Shown: piece after piece, positions 31,284-44,007 of the stretch
How positions within the stretch are numbered: position 1 is the first letter of the stretch
Layout: the number at the start of each line of letters is the position of its first letter
Origin: Bilabrum cf. latius
Lineage: Eukaryota; Bigyra: Bicosoecida; Bigyra; Bicosoecida
Reading direction: 5' to 3'
DNA length: 64,000 bases
Assembly (NCBI GenBank): GCA_965178125.1
Contig: OZ237744.1
Location: 992,001 to 1,056,000, forward strand
Translations under genes and position numbers: made by a program
The notes under the pieces: model-generated
Told to the model about the DNA's origin: nothing
Seen by the model: the letters and a program-made list of their open reading frames with translations, nothing else
Databases searched by the model: none

Positions 31284-34151
31284 TCAGGCGACCAGGGTGG
31301 TCTTTCTCAGCTGGACACTTGTTCCAAGCTTGCTCATCGCCCTACCGTACATCTGTGTGGCCTCAAGTCGGGCTGCAGATGCCCTTAAACGGCCCGCCAC
31401 GGAAGCACGAGAGCTCGCGAGTAGCTGGGAGGCAGAGGCTGGTACAGATGGCCCCCCTGCCTTGGAGAGCTTTTCATTGTTTTGCACCGACGCAACATCC
31501 CATTCCGTTGGTGTCGTGCTAGTCCCGACTCTGCCCATGTCTGTCGCTGTCGCACCCAGTAAAGAGGCCTCGGGTGTTGGCTGTGCAGGGCCGCCCCAGG
31601 TCCCTGCCAGCAGCAGGTCACGCTGCATGGCGTCCGCGGCCGCCCCGGCGTGGGGGACGTGCAGTGCGGCGTGTGCCCCGGCATAGGAGCCACCTTTCCG
31701 TTGCGTGCGACCTAACTCCATCGTACCTTCACCGTTCACGCCGTAGGTGGCGCCGCCCACACCCCCCGCTTGTTCCCTGGCGGCGGTGGCCCTCGCCAGC
31801 AGTGCCTCCACCTTGTCCGACGGGTCCCATGCTGGCCCCCGCAGCACCGCATGGATTCCCCTCGGCCAAATTGCCCCACTGCCACTGGACTCCAAGAGGG
31901 ACTCCTGTGGGGTCGATGGCAACCTTCTGGAGTCATAAGTAACGATTGCATTGCGGTTTGACGGGAAGCCGGAGTGTTCTTCGGAGCTTGATGCCAGCAG
32001 CCCTGCCTGCACCCTGGCAGCGGCACTATCCAGCATCCCCTTGGCGACGCTGACTACCGGCGTGTCTGTGGAACTTGCCGCCGCACCATCACTAACGTCC
32101 AAGTGCGCTGGATGAGAAGGGCCCGCCCCCCCGTGTGTTCCCTGGCGCAGTTTGCGCGGCTCATGCTCCCGCAGCCCACCGAGGAACGTCGACTTGGCCC
32201 GTAGTCTGTCCAGCTCAGCCCGAAGCCCGGCCATGTCGCTGCCGGCGAACGGGTCGGGCAGGCCAGCAAACCTTCCTTCCTCCGTTGGAAGCTGCGCGAG
32301 GGCGCCCATCCTGCTACTGAGGGCGAGGTCGCCCTCTTTGCCACCCCGCGCGCCCTCCACGGACTCTGAGGACTTGAGTCGCTGAGACTGCGTGTCGTCT
32401 CCAGCCCATCGCCTTCGGTACACGGACCCACCCACCAGAGAAGACGAGGAGCGCGGTGCAGTGGAAGAGCGCCCAAGCTGTTGTTCCCTGGTAGCTGCGG
32501 CCGTGGGCCCCATGGTCATGGAAGCAGACCCATCCGCACTGGCATCCAGCTCGGGCGGCTCCATCTCTCCCATGGCCCCGTCACCGCGCGCCCGTGCCTC
32601 AGCCTGCACACGGTTTCTGTCTCCAGGGGCCCGCCCCCCAGTCCTCACCCTGGGGTCGGGCTTGGGCTCACCCCCGCTGGACATCCCTGACTCGCCCGAC
32701 GAGGCGTACTTCCGCAAGGACCTCCGCTGCCCCCGGAGCGGGAGGCCTCTCCTGGATGCCGCCGTCCTCTTGATGGTATCCTTCGACCTGGACCACTCCT
32801 GCTCGCCCTCCATCTTGGTGTAGCTCCCCGTGGAGGAGAGGTTGGCGGACTGCGAGTGAGCCAGCCACAGGGCCTCCTTAGCGGCTGCACTCGGCTCCGT
32901 TGGGCTGCTCGCGTCACCCATTGAATAGCCCGTAGGTCTCCTCAGCCCCTGCCTTGTTCTCTTGCTGCTCTGGTTCTCACCGCCGCGCACGTGCTCCGAG
33001 CCTGACTTTCCGGTGTTGGCGCTCATGCCCCGCACGATCTCCACTTGTTCCCTGAGCTCCTTCGTGGACACGTAGCCCCTCCGACCCAGCGGATTCAGGG
33101 TGTTGCGTGTAGATGGCACGAAATCATCCTCTTCCTCTTCCTCTTCCTCTTCCTCTTCCTCCGACTCGGGTGCTGGTGCTGGTGCTGGTGCTGGTGCTGG
33201 TGCTGGTGCTGGTGCTGGTGCTGGTGCTGGTGCTGGTGCTGGTGCTGGTGCTGGTGCTGGTGCTGGTGCTGGTGCTGGTGCTGGTGCTGGTGCTGGTGCT
33301 GGTGCTGGTGCTGGTGCTGGTGCTGGTGCTGGTGCTGGTGCTGGTGCTGGTTCCGGCTCCGGTTCTGGTTCTGGCTCCGGTTCATCCCTCGATTCTGGCT
33401 CAGGCTCGGGCTCGGGCTCGGGCTCCTGCTCTTCGTAGTGAAAAAGTGGCTCGTTTTCATACCCATCCTCCCCTGCCATTGCTTTCTGCAGCCTGGTGCC
33501 CAAACCGATGAGCCTCCGCACTACAGCTGCGTCCTCCTGCGCGCGTGCGTGCAGCCGGTGAGCCTCTGTCTGGGCCTCGGCGGCGCCCTGCGCAGCGGCG
33601 TCTGCGCTGCCTCGCAGCTCCAAATCCAGCATCACGGGGGCAAATAAGACTGCGATTGCGTCGGGTCCTATCCTGTTATGCTCCTCATAGCTCGCAGTTC
33701 GCTGTAGCAAAGCGAGAAGCGTGCCTGTGACCTCAAAATCACCTCCACCAAAGTTCTATTGCGCTTCGTTCTGCAACTCCAATGCCAGCCTGACTTCTTC
33801 ATTTGGATTCACACCTGCTAGCCTGGACCATGACACCCATCGAGATCGAATTCTGTCATCGCCAAGCACGGGCAAGTGCCTTCGAAGCAAATCCTTCAGA
33901 CCATCCCCAAGGGCCAATGCTCTGGCTCGTTCCGGCACATCCCGCGGCTAACCACTTTCTATGTATGCTTCGATGGCTTCTCGCTCAGCTGCACTTCCCG
34001 AAGCTCGGAAAATCTCGGGCGTTCTGAGCGGCTCGTCTCCTCTGGATATCAGTGCAGCCATGATTGTAATAGCTCTGCTTCTTTCGTCGCCCGATAAAGC
34101 TGGCAGAACAACTGGCCCTGCATACTACGGTTTCGATCCTCCAAGCCCCAT
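31284..34151 (-). CDS. RhoGAP-domain protein with long disordered tail, at least 955 aa
   Basis: The RhoGAP domain stimulates GTP hydrolysis on Rho-family GTPases. The domain starts near residue 30 (ERSRAITIMAALISRGDE) and has the Arg finger in PEIFRASGS. ARALALGDGLKDLLRRHLP and NRIGPDAIAVLFAPVML close it. Three TAGs (near 34127, 33946 and 33758) read as Gln; stop TGA 31284-31286. ATG 34151 is the last ATG before the domain, but the frame is open further upstream and upstream exons are likely. After the domain come Glu-Pro repeats, about 30 Ala-Pro pairs encoded by a hexamer repeat (33172-33351), a run of Glu, and about 650 Ser/Arg/Gly-rich residues with no domain I recognise. Probably cytoskeletal regulation. 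Confidence 0.82.
33172..33351 (-). repeat. Hexamer microsatellite (GGTGCT on +), about 30 copies, coding (Ala-Pro)n
   Basis: A nearly perfect GGTGCT array on the plus strand. In the RhoGAP gene (minus strand) it reads as AGCACC in the Ala-Pro frame, linking acidic blocks on either side. Copy number is likely variable between individuals. Confidence 0.93.
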
Positions 34152-34968
34152 GAATCGATTTGTCAAGGCAAAAATTGGTGAAAAAGTGCAGCACTACCGA
34201 ACGGAAACAGGGTTTCCCGTCTTCATCTTCATTTTGACCCTCTAGCAAAGTGATGTTTGAAACATCAATAGTGTCCTTGCGCAGCTCTTGCCATACGGTG
34301 GTGGCATGATGATATGAATGCACACACAAGTTTCATGGCCACCGCTTTGCTGCGCCATAGCCGATTGATGCTGCCAAAGCTGCAGCGGTGTAGTAGGGAG
34401 GGGGCGTGGGCGGGGCTATCGTGTATGGGGGGGGATGCTGTAGGGGTGTTGGGAGGGGATGTGGGAGGGGCTAGCGTGGGGGGGTGTCGAGGATCATGTG
34501 CTGTGTGGTGGTGCAGAGGGAGGGCTCGTGGATGGGCCGGGACACTGCCAGTGTGGTAGCGGGGCTTGGTGATTGTGGGTAGCGTGACAATGTCCTCACC
34601 GAGCTCAGCCTGTCGAACATAATCACCAAGCCCCGGCGCCATGTACTGTCTCCGTCTACTACAGTGCCATGCCCACTTACAGTTACCGTCTGCACTCCTG
34701 ACAGCCTCATGGCGTATTGTGGTGAAGCCGCATGACGTGTTGTTGTCATGCTGAGGGCTGCAGCCCAGATCCGACGGCGTGCTAAAGGCGTTGAGTGACT
34801 GAGTAGAGATTGTGCGGGGCGCGCTGGGCCGTGGGATCACTCGCGGCCTACAGTGATCGTGTGCCAGCAGCCGGTCGGGGTGACCTTGTGAGATGGAGCG
34901 ATTGCGAGCGAAAACACGATTGGTGGCAGTGGTCGCAGCGACCCGGCCATCTTTTCGAGACCCGCATC
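34152..34968. other. 817-base region between RhoGAP and the ubiquitin-like gene; probable unresolved RhoGAP 5' exons
   Basis: No complete gene. On the minus strand, 34209-34297 in a different frame from the RhoGAP exon encodes TIDVSNITLLEGQNEDED followed by GKPCF, which looks like a PH-domain strand-turn. A second open stretch lies at 34600-34750, ending at a GTGAGG donor near 34600. PH-RhoGAP fusions are common, so these may be upstream exons, but I found no splice pair that joins them in phase to the RhoGAP exon. 34390-34560 is GGGG-rich low complexity on the plus strand. Confidence 0.4.
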
Positions 34969-35422
34969 ATGGCCGCCGTATCCTCAGATTCCGCTTCTGG
35001 AGGGGGTGATCTCGCTATTAAAACCACAACTATCAAGGAGGAGGGGAGGCGAGAGGCTCGAGAGAGTGAGGAAGCCTCTTCTGCGCTGGCTGCAGTAACA
35101 CTGGTGCTCACGCTGCCAGACGGCAAGTCGGAAGAGTTGAGTGTTCCGGGAGGCAACGAAGTTGGGAGAGTCAAACTTCTTCTTGCTGAGAAGTTTGAGC
35201 TGCCTGCAACTACTATCGTGAGCAAGAAGAGTGCGCAGCTGTTTCCGATCCTTCTTGCTGCCACGCCCCGAGGCCAATTGTACAAACACCCTGATACGGT
35301 CGTCGTTCCCGCAGGTTCTAGAGTACAGTGGAAAGCCAATGCTTGACTTTCTGTCGCTTGTAGACCATGATGGCATCGAAGCCGGCGGCAAGGCGGAAAT
35401 CGTCGTGAAAGCCGAAGCTTGA
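34969..35422 (+). CDS. Ubiquitin-like domain protein, 118 aa, 2 exons
   Basis: Exons 34969-35217 and 35315-35422, phase-0 intron of 97 bases (donor GTGAGC, acceptor CCCGCAG), stop TGA. The first ~45 residues are acidic/basic and disordered. Residues ~46-115 form a beta-grasp ubiquitin-like fold: VTLVLTLPDGKSEELSVPG, VGRVKLLLAEKFELPATTI, then across the junction VLEYSGKPMLDFLSLVDHDG and a last strand AEIVVKAEA. There is no C-terminal Gly-Gly, so it is unlikely to be conjugated; a domain that recruits other proteins is more likely. No TAG codon in the gene. The family within the ubiquitin-like group is not identified. It converges on RPS3A. Confidence 0.82.
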
Positions 35423-35779
35423 ATCGGCCGCGCCTCGAATGGTTGAATCAAAACTTTGTTGGAATCAAATGAGTTGAGTAGAGCTCGAGTGGAGTGGCAA
35501 ATGCATATCAGACTCGGACACGAAGATGACACAGGAATCTGCTGCTACTACATTCACAACGATCAACGATACAAACAGCTCCTGCCGCGAGGCAACTCCC
35601 CATTTTCTATGCTCTTCGCTGAACTACGCGTAATTGTTGCGCGCAGTCTTCGCAAAGAACGAGCGAAGCACCCCAATCGGGTCCCAAGGCCGCACGCCAG
35701 AGACGCCCAGCCCCGCCCAAGATATCCTAGCTGATCCATGCCCCAAGGTTCAAGAGGTCACGGCACTCCAGTTGGTCGC
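35423..35779. other. 357-base gap between convergent genes
   Basis: Should hold the 3' untranslated regions of the ubiquitin-like gene (+) and RPS3A (-). I see no open frame of interest, no RNA gene and no repeat. Confidence 0.5.
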
Positions 35780-36973
35780 TCAGAGGCGGCCGCCGGAGCC
35801 CTCAAGGGTCTTGGCATCACCGGTGCCGGCGGCAGCCTTGGCCTCCTCCTCGCGGGCCACCTTGTCTCCGGGCAGCTCCATGGCCGCACCGTCGTGCACC
35901 TCCATGAGCTTGGAGATGTCGAACTTGGGGCGCTTGAGCACCTTCACCTTGCGCACGTACACGTCGTGCAAGGGGAACACCTTGGAGCAGATGGTCGACA
36001 CGCGCTTGGACACGGCGCCCGAGATGAGCTTCTTGGTGAGGTCGTTCAGCGAGCTCTTCTTGCCCTCGTCCTCCATCACCTCCACCATCTTCTTCCGGAT
36101 GGCGCGCACCTGAGAGGCCTGCGCGTACGTGGTCTTGGCTACCTGGTCCTCCTGCCTGTTGGTGAAACCAATGCAGAACATGCGCACGGTGTACCCGTCG
36201 TCGGTCTTCACGTCCACGTTCCCCTCGATCGTCGTCTGCCACTTGCGCATCAGGCCCATGAGCTTGTCGCGCGTGAAATCCATGCCGTAGAAGTTGCACA
36301 TGGCATCCTTGCCCTTCACCTCCTCCACGATCAGGCGCATCTTGCGGAAAGACGTCTCCTCGGACTGGGCGTGCAGGTCGCCCAGGTTGATCTCGAACAC
36401 GCGCCCCTTCATGGCCTCAGTGGCGATGTCTGCGAGGAAATTTCATCACATTATTAAACCATAAGCGCTAGGATGGAGACATGCAGTTGCGCTGCGGCTT
36501 GTGAACGAGCTCTGAAGCGCAGTGGCGGCTGCATCGATCCAAGCATACTCACAAGGCGTACCATCCTTCTTGGTGCCACCGCTCTTGCGCACGGGGGTCT
36601 TGCCAGCAACTCGGTTCCGGAAGATAGCGGGGACCTTCACGTCGTACCAATCCTGCGTGGTCGCGGCAAAGCAGACAGAGAGTGCGGCACCAGATGAGGG
36701 CATTCAGGTGCTTCGGTCCGCTGCCGGCCCAAGCTCGACTTTGAGCAATCAAGCCAACAATTAATGCTAAACAAATTGCAAGCCATGGACTACACGGAGA
36801 CAGCTACAATCCCCCTAGCCAGGGCATGCAAAACCCGGTGCAACAGCAGTTGCAGAGAGACAGGCGGTTCCCAAATTGCACGCTCGAAAGCTCACCTTCT
36901 TCGCGAAGGGGTCTGCCTGCTTCTTCTTGGACCCCTTCTTCTTTCCAAGCTTCTTGTTCTTGCCGATAGCCAT
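35780..36973 (-). CDS. RPS3A: 40S ribosomal protein S3A (eS1), 275 aa, 3 exons
   Basis: A small-subunit protein near the mRNA exit site. Exons 36973-36896, 36652-36553 and 36429-35780; introns of 243 and 123 bases; stop TGA. Exon 1 gives MAIGKNKKLGKKKG, a basic tail, to DPFAKK. Exon 2 starts DWYDVKVPAIFRNR, the usual eS1 junction. Exon 3 has KGRVFEINLGDL, MCNFYGMDFTRDKLMGLMRK, VDVKTDDGYTVRMFCIGFT, QVRAIRKKMVEVM and FPLHDVYVRKVKVLKRPKFD. Length fits the family (about 264 aa in animals). There is no in-frame TAG, in contrast to most neighbours, which fits codon bias in a highly expressed gene. The first intron is long for this window, as often in ribosomal protein genes. Confidence 0.97.
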
Positions 36974-37150
36974 GATGTACCGGACCCCAAGCGTGCGGTA
37001 GCCCTTTTCACGATGACTGGTGGCTGCTCCGATCCCTGTCTCCAAAAGTGCACTTTACAAATTTGCCTGCGCGCGGCGCCGACCTGTAGCGGAACTGATC
37101 TCGAACTTTGCAGCAAGACAATACATTCGTGTGACAATGAAGCTATCAGC

Positions 37151-40100
37151 ATGAACGTTGCAGTTGAAACGCAGCCAGATGATAGGCTGGCGCACTATTT
37201 TTGCGTAGTTGGCCTGCCTGACATCATTTTCCCGCTTGGTACCGTGGAGGAGGCGCAGGGGCAACCACCTGCGCATGGAGAGATGCCTATTGCAGATGAT
37301 GACAGCGTAATTGGCGGTGATGCCCATGGTCAGCAAGATAATTCTTCTGGGGCCGGCACTGCACGCCCTGCTGAGGCTGTCGGCGGTGGTAAACGGGTTC
37401 TGACGCGTGACGAAATGATCGCTCGTGCTAAGCGAAGAATATTTAACGTGCCAAGCCACCGCAAGAGGTATCACCCTGTCAGTACTGTGTTTTAGCCACT
37501 ACTTTTAGACCAGTACCCGTTTACGGACTACCCGGACCTGCCTCTCTCGCCCGAGCTGGCACAGTTGTGTTTCCCGGCCGGTGCGCTCCTGGTGCGATCC
37601 AAGTACTAGCCGCTCCCGGTGTTCTTTCAATCGGTTATGGTGGATCAGGAATCGAGAGTCTCGTACGTGCACAGCCTGCACTTCTACGAGAAACTGACGG
37701 ATTCGCAAGCTGCGTGCGTGAACATCGACGCTCCCAGGGTGTCCGCACCGGCTGGCGAGCGTGGCGGTGTCTCGCTGGACAAGACAGCGGGCCACGCCAG
37801 AGACGAAGGGGGCCCTGGGACGGGCGTGTTTGCCCCAAAGTGCGTGTCGATCGTGTCTCGCTGGAACTTCCGCGGGTTCAGGGAGTTCCTCGTGCTGCTG
37901 TACAACCTCAGCCTCAGCCCGCTGCCCTTCCCCCTCGAGAGGATCGTGGGGAACTTCATGACGGAGGTGCCGCTTCCTCCCGCGGGCAGAGTCACCGTGC
38001 AATACATGGTCATGCCGGACACGTCAACCATCAGTTTCTCCCGGCCTGCCCCCAACCGCCGGGTGGACCCTTGGGAACTCGACTACCAGGCCGTGTTCGA
38101 GTGCCTGGACCTCGACAACATCGTGCTGCTGCTGCGCTGCATGCTGGTGGAGCGGGCTGTCATCCTGCACTCCACCCAGTTCTCCATGCTTACCCGCGCT
38201 TCAGAGGTCCTAGTGTCCCTGCTCTACCCCCTCAGGTGGCAGGGGCACTACGTCCCCGTGCTGCCTGCCACCGAGCGGGCGCTCATGCTGCTGGACATGA
38301 TGGGCTTTTACCTGTTCGGGATGCACTCTGCGCGACTAGAGAGCGTCAGGGAGTTCATTCGAGAGGACGTTGTGATCGTGGATCTGGATCGGTGAGAGCT
38401 GAAATGGCCGGCTGTCAATCCCAAGTCTGCACGATCCCTCCCCAAGTCGTGACAGCTTGCTCTGCAGTCGCGCACCATGCACGTTACCATGCGACCAATT
38501 CGGCCAAGTTCTGCACTTCCCCCCCCCTACCATCTCTGTCTCAACAACCCATGTTCGCGTGCACGCACCGCAGAAACATCGTAGAGGTGGACGAAGACTA
38601 CCCCGTCCCTGCACTGCCAGCCAGGGCGCACTCGAAGCTCATGGCCAGCCTGCAGCAGCACGCTGACGTGTTCCGGCGCAGGGGCAGTCACTGGAAGGAG
38701 ATGCAGCTAGCCAATTTCGACTCGGCGTTCCAATTCAGCGCCAGGCCTCAGGACCTGGACGATGCAGACGATGCCGGGCCCTACACGCCTGACTGGGAGC
38801 TGACCAGACACGCCTTCCTGAGGCTGTTCACGGCGATCCTGATAGACTACAAGAGGTACTTGATCCTGCCAGAAGAACAGGCGAGCGGTGGGACCGGGGA
38901 TGCACCGGGGGCTGGCGGCGGGCCGGGTGCTGGGGGCGATTTCGGCAGCCGCCGCCAGCCCAGGTTCGACGCCAAGGGGTTCGTGGAGAACCACTACATG
39001 CCCGATGCGGGCCCGCTGCTGGAGCAGCTGGTGGACACGCAGGCCTTCGCTCAGTTCGTGGACGAGAGGCTGGCCGTGGAGGCCGCCAACTCTGTGGGGG
39101 CCATGGCGGCGATGGCTGCGTTCAGGGGGGGAGGGGCGGGCGGGGCCCGCGGGGGGCAGTTCCAGGAGACTGCCGTAAGCCAGACAGTGGCTGTAGACGT
39201 GCAGTTCTTCCACGAGTGCGTGGAGCAGAAACTGGACCGTGGCCTGACGAGGCGCATCGGGGGCACAAAGACCCTGACTCCCTTCATGGACAGCACAGAG
39301 TTCGACCACAAGAAGACCGTCGTTGCGCTGTAGCCCAACCCGGCCGGCCTGCAGCAGGCAATGATGCAGACGCCGGGAGCCTCCCCCGCCCCTGGTTCCA
39401 CGGCTGCGGTGCCCAAGCCGCAGTTCAGGTACGACCGATTTCCCCTGCTGAACGCTCGCCTGTTTGCAGAACCGCGGGAAGTGCGCACGCACGCCGACAA
39501 GCTGGCTCCCGTGACGGTGGCTGGCATCACTCGAGGCGGTCGCACCCAGGCCAACCGTCTGCTTGGGTTCCGCCCCTCGGCCCATCTGGAGGACATTGAC
39601 GTGTCCACGGAGGTGCTGCAGGAGGGGCTGGCCGTCCGTGCCTTCGAGGCGTGGTTCGTGTCTTTCTCTACTGCCCTCCTCGTGCGATTCGGACCCAAGT
39701 CGGCCCACCGCCTCGCAGACATGGTGCGCGTCATGCTGGGCAGGGACGCGGAGGAGGAGCATCAGGGCAGGGACGGGGACGGGTCCTCGGGCCCTCGCAC
39801 GCCCGTGCCTGGTCAAGGAGGGAGGAGACTCTCCTCTGCCTCTGGAAGGAGGGGCGCCGGCGGCGCGCCCCGCGGTGTGACTCCACTGCAGATCAAGGCC
39901 CCGAACACCTCGCAGCCCGCGAGTCCGGCCACAGAGCACCAGCAGGCCGAGGCCATGCGGTACAGGCTGCCGAGCGATGCAAGCCTCGACGGGCTGGACA
40001 ATGGAGCCGGGGCTGGGGCCAGTGGCACCGCAGGACGGGCCGGCGCCGATGAAGCGGCTGCTGTTGTAGCCGGCCACGTAGCATCGGCTGGGTCGGCGGC

Positions 40101-43100
40101 GGGGGCCGGTGACGGCACACCGGGCCTCAGCAGCACGGACGCACAGGCCCACGGCAGGCGAGGCAGCCTCGCCTCGAGGGCCACAGCGGGGAGCGAGCTG
40201 ACGATGCTGGACAAGGACTTCGGTTCCAGCATCCGCGACCTGCGGTCACTCGCGGAGGCCAGGGGCGTCGAGCCGGAGCTGGGGCCCAGCGTGGGGGTGA
40301 GCGCTTTCGGGCCCAGGGACGAGACCGGCGGTGCTGGTGCTGGCGCTGGACCGGCTGCAGAGACGCCGAGTGGCACCGTTGGTCTGTTCCCCATCTCCGA
40401 GGCCGGGGAGGCGGAAGGTGGGCAGGAGGAGGGGTCGTATGGAGGGCTTGGGGTGCCGGTGCAGCAGCAGCAGCAGCAGCAGCAGCAGGCGGAGGAGGAG
40501 GACCCCGTGGGGGAGGCCATCAGCGTGCTCGAGGACGAGTTTGCTGTGTTTGGAGTCAGGGGCCGGTCCTACTCGAGGACGATGCGAGGGGGCTCGGGGG
40601 ATGCTAGCGGGGAGGTGGGGCAGTCGATCGGGGGCACGGCAGCCGCAGGGCACGCGGCAGACGACGTGCTGCGGGCGGAGGCGGCCCGCGGTGCGCCCAA
40701 CTCACCGCCTTCGGGCAGCAGGTCCTTGCCGCTGACTGTCGAGGGCGGGAGCGCATCGGGCGCAGATCTGGCGCTGACCACCCCGCTGCAGCCCAAGGGC
40801 TCCGCCGCCTCGCTTCCCGGCACCGGCCCCGCCTCCGCTGTGGCTGCCTTATCCGCCATGAGGCCCCGGACCACCTCAGAGGCCGAGCTGCCTCTTGCCG
40901 AGCTGCTGCGGGCCAAGGCACTTGACGGCGCTCTGGGCCGCATCCTCAAGGCCGCCAAGGGCATGCCTCGGGTGACAGCCCGCCGGGCCGCTCTGCCCGT
41001 CCTGCTGCACCACGTGATGACCTTGGCCTTGGAACTCAAGTGCCTCGGTCGGGCCGTCGAGGCTGCCGAGGCGCTGGAGAGGATCGGCCAGCGTCCTGAC
41101 GTTGCCATCAACTACATGCTGCAGGCCGCTGCCCTGGGCGCCGCGGGGGGAGGCGCCACCACGGGCACATCCGAGTCCCTGCGGCAGCGGCTGCAGGCGC
41201 TGGCTAGGCGAGGGTACGACAGACGCAAGGACCGGGCCCTGCGCGAGAGGAAGAGGGCGGAGCAGAGGTCGGCCTCCCACAGGCGAAGGGAGGAGGAGGA
41301 GGAGCGGCAGCTGGCGGCCGACGCGCAGCCACAGCAGCAGAGGAGTTTATTTAGTCGATTCTTTGGAAGGGGTTCTGCTGCAGAGGCTCCGGCGCCCGCA
41401 GCCCCTGCGATACCCGGCGCGGCCACGCCGGGGGCCGCTGGAGACCCAGGCCTCTCGCGGACGCACAGCATGTCCGTGTCGAGCCAGGACCAGGATGACG
41501 CGGGGTCGATCTCGTCCAGCCACGACGCGGGCTCGCTGGACGCGTCCGGGGTGATCTCGCGCGCTTCTAGCGCTGGCGAAGACGACGGGCCCGTGGACGT
41601 GCTGGAGCGGTGGTTCCCCGGGCTGCGGATCGACACGTCGTACAGCAAGTGCAGCGCGTGCGACTCGCAGCTCACCGCCGCCGACGTGCAGTCGGGGTGG
41701 TCGCGCAGCGAGAACTCGTACACGACCGCGTGTCCCTACTGCAGGGGCTTCGGCAGGGACTGGCGTGCCAAGGCGGAGGAGGCCCAGGACAAGTGCATCG
41801 AGATCACGCCGGTGCTGGCGGAGAAGTGGGCGGATGAGTTCAAGGCCAGGCGCAAGTTCCAGAAGAGGCTCGTGGCCAGGATGGCCATCGTCGCTGACGG
41901 TGACATGGCCAATGCGGGCAGGCCGGTCCGGCCCGGTGGACGGCGGCACAAGCACCGGCGGCGGCTGACTGCGGCAAAGTCGCTCTCGTCCGAGCTGGAG
42001 GGGGAGGGCGGGGCCGGTGAGGATGGCCCGGTGGAAGCCTCGGAGGGGGACGTGAAGCGGGGCATATGGGTGGGGGACACGGGGCCCAGCACGCCTCTGG
42101 TGGTGGAGATGCTGTCGCCCTGGGTCGTCCTCAAGTAGCTGAAGAAGTACCTCATGAACGCAGAGGCGGGCGAGGGCAGCGCGGTTGAGTCGCCCACCAT
42201 GCACGCCCATCGACGGCTGTCCATGCGCATGAACTCCACCCGCAGCGCGGGCTCGCTCATGGCTGCCGCCTCAAAGCGGGCAGACGAGGCAGCCGAGAGG
42301 GAGGAGGAAAACGCCCTCGTGCTGCTGCGCGCGGTGCTCGCGTTGCGGAGGCACTCGGCGCCCGTGTTCTGGAACTGCGTCGTGCTCTTCCGGCAGCACG
42401 GGCTGCCCTCGTCACACCTGGTCATGTGCGCCAGTGCTCCCAGTGCTGAGGCGGACGAGTGGCTGGGGCCGCCGCCCGTGCCCGCCGTGTACAGGGGCAG
42501 GCTCCTGCTGCCGGCTGACGGGGGAGAGGCGGAGATGCCGGGCATTCAGGAGGCTCTGCTTGCCGCCGCGGAACCGGCGCCGCGCACGCCAACGGGGTAG
42601 TCCACAGGGGGAGGAGGGGAAGGAGGTAGCATCGGGGAATCGCAGCAGGCCCCCGGCGCTGCGAGCCACCTGAAGCACCGCAGCATTCGGGAGGCCATGC
42701 GGCTGCTGACCAGCCCGACGGTGCGCCGCCTCCTGGTACCCAGGGGCAGGGCGTCTGCTTCCGGCCTGAGCGCGCAGCACTCGCTCTACCAGGGCAGCGA
42801 TGCGGTGGCTCCTCTACCGGCAGAGGCAGAGAGCTCCCAGGCGCAGGGAACAAGCAACGGAAACGCCGTGTCAGGGCAGACAGAGGAGCCCGCGGCCCCT
42901 CGGCACCACCCGTACCAGACTCTGGCCAGCTTGCCCCGATCCGTGTTCAGCTGGAGCTCGGCCGACGTGCTGGCACTGCCGGGTGCTGGCGGCAGCAGGC
43001 TCCCAGCAGGGGATGGTGCATCGCACCCCGGCACACCCACCGGTGCGTCGGTCGCTGGCGCTGGAGCCGGGGCAGCTGTGGCTCGCTCGCCCGCACAGCG

Positions 43101-44007
43101 CGCCAGCAGCTCTCCCAAGCTGCTTCAGTCCCCCCGAGGCTCGACGCAGGCCAGAGGGGGAGGAGGCGGCGGGCAGCCGGCGCAGGCACAAGCAATGGCC
43201 TCGCCCGCGGCTCCCAGCGGGGGGTCGGAGAGTGTGGGTGCTGACACGATGTTCATGGCCAGCCCTCGGTCACCCAGGGGGGGACTGGCAGCTGGCAGCC
43301 AGGGAACAACAGAGGGAACAACGGCGCGCGCACCGGCTCCATAGGGAGCGCATTTCGCTCCGAATCCTCCCGGAGGACGCGGGGGCGCGCCCCCTGCCGC
43401 CCACAGCGGGCACGGGCGCAGCTCCACTGTGATGGTGGGGGGGGGTGCCCTTGAGGTCACGGTGAGCGGGAGGGGCAGCGGGGCAGGGGCCGCTGGCAGC
43501 GGACCGGGAGGGCACCGAGCGTCGAGCTCCATGTCTATCCCCAGCGGGGCTGGTGCTGGACCCAGGGGCGCAGGCGGGATCGGTGTCGGGGCAGTGCGCG
43601 GCGCCGGTGGGTTCCGCATGCGGCTGGGCGATTTCCTGGGCAAATCCAAGGGTGCGGCGCCTTCTGCAGGGGATGCAGGCACGGGGGAGCAGGGGCAGGG
43701 TGCCCGCCTTGGGGGGAACACAGCGGATGTGGCCGGTGGATCCGCCCCGCTAGGTGCGGGAAGCGCGCACGGGCGCGACAACGATGGGCAGGTAGGGGGA
43801 GGGGGCAGGCCGCCCGCTGTGCCTGGGCATTCGAGGATGGGCTCTGTCGCGTCGGTGCAAGGCGTGAGTTCCGCACGGTCGGGGCAGGCAGATATCGCCA
43901 GGGAAGTGACCCCAACTTCCGCGGCGGTGTGGGCGGCGAACCTGGGTGCAGGAGGTGCCGACGCTGACGGCGATGGGGAGATGGGCGGCTCGACTGGACA
44001 GAGCTGA
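37151..44007 (+). CDS. DENND4-like (tripartite DENN domain) Rab exchange factor, 2,224 aa, 2 exons
   Basis: DENN proteins are GDP-GTP exchange factors for Rab GTPases in membrane traffic. Exons 37151-38391 and 38574-44007 (intron 182 bases). TAGs at 37493, 37607, 39331, 42136, 42598 and 43342 read as Gln; stop TGA. uDENN: ETQPDDRLAHYFCVVGL, FTDYPDLPLSPELAQLCFP. cDENN: FECLDLDNIVLLLRCMLVER, VSLLYPLRWQGHYVPVLP. dDENN: region to DHKKTVVAL near residue 667. DENND4-type features lie far downstream: a Cys-x2-Cys pair (KCSACDSQL...CPYC) near residues 1440-1470 and SPWVVLK-Q-LKKYLMN, where animal DENND4 has SPLVLRKELE. The remaining middle and the last ~600 residues are disordered Gly/Ser/Ala sequence with a CAG-encoded Gln run at 40463-40487. 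It starts 177 bases from RPS3A. In standard code it would break into seven pieces. Confidence 0.85.

Noticed and set aside
33095-33647. Gln-His, Gly-Ala and Cys-Trp repeat proteins
   Set aside because: Alternative frames of the GGTGCT hexamer repeat within the RhoGAP gene.
38707-40152. 481-aa minus-strand open frame
   Set aside because: Antisense shadow of the DENND4-like gene, without recognisable domain.
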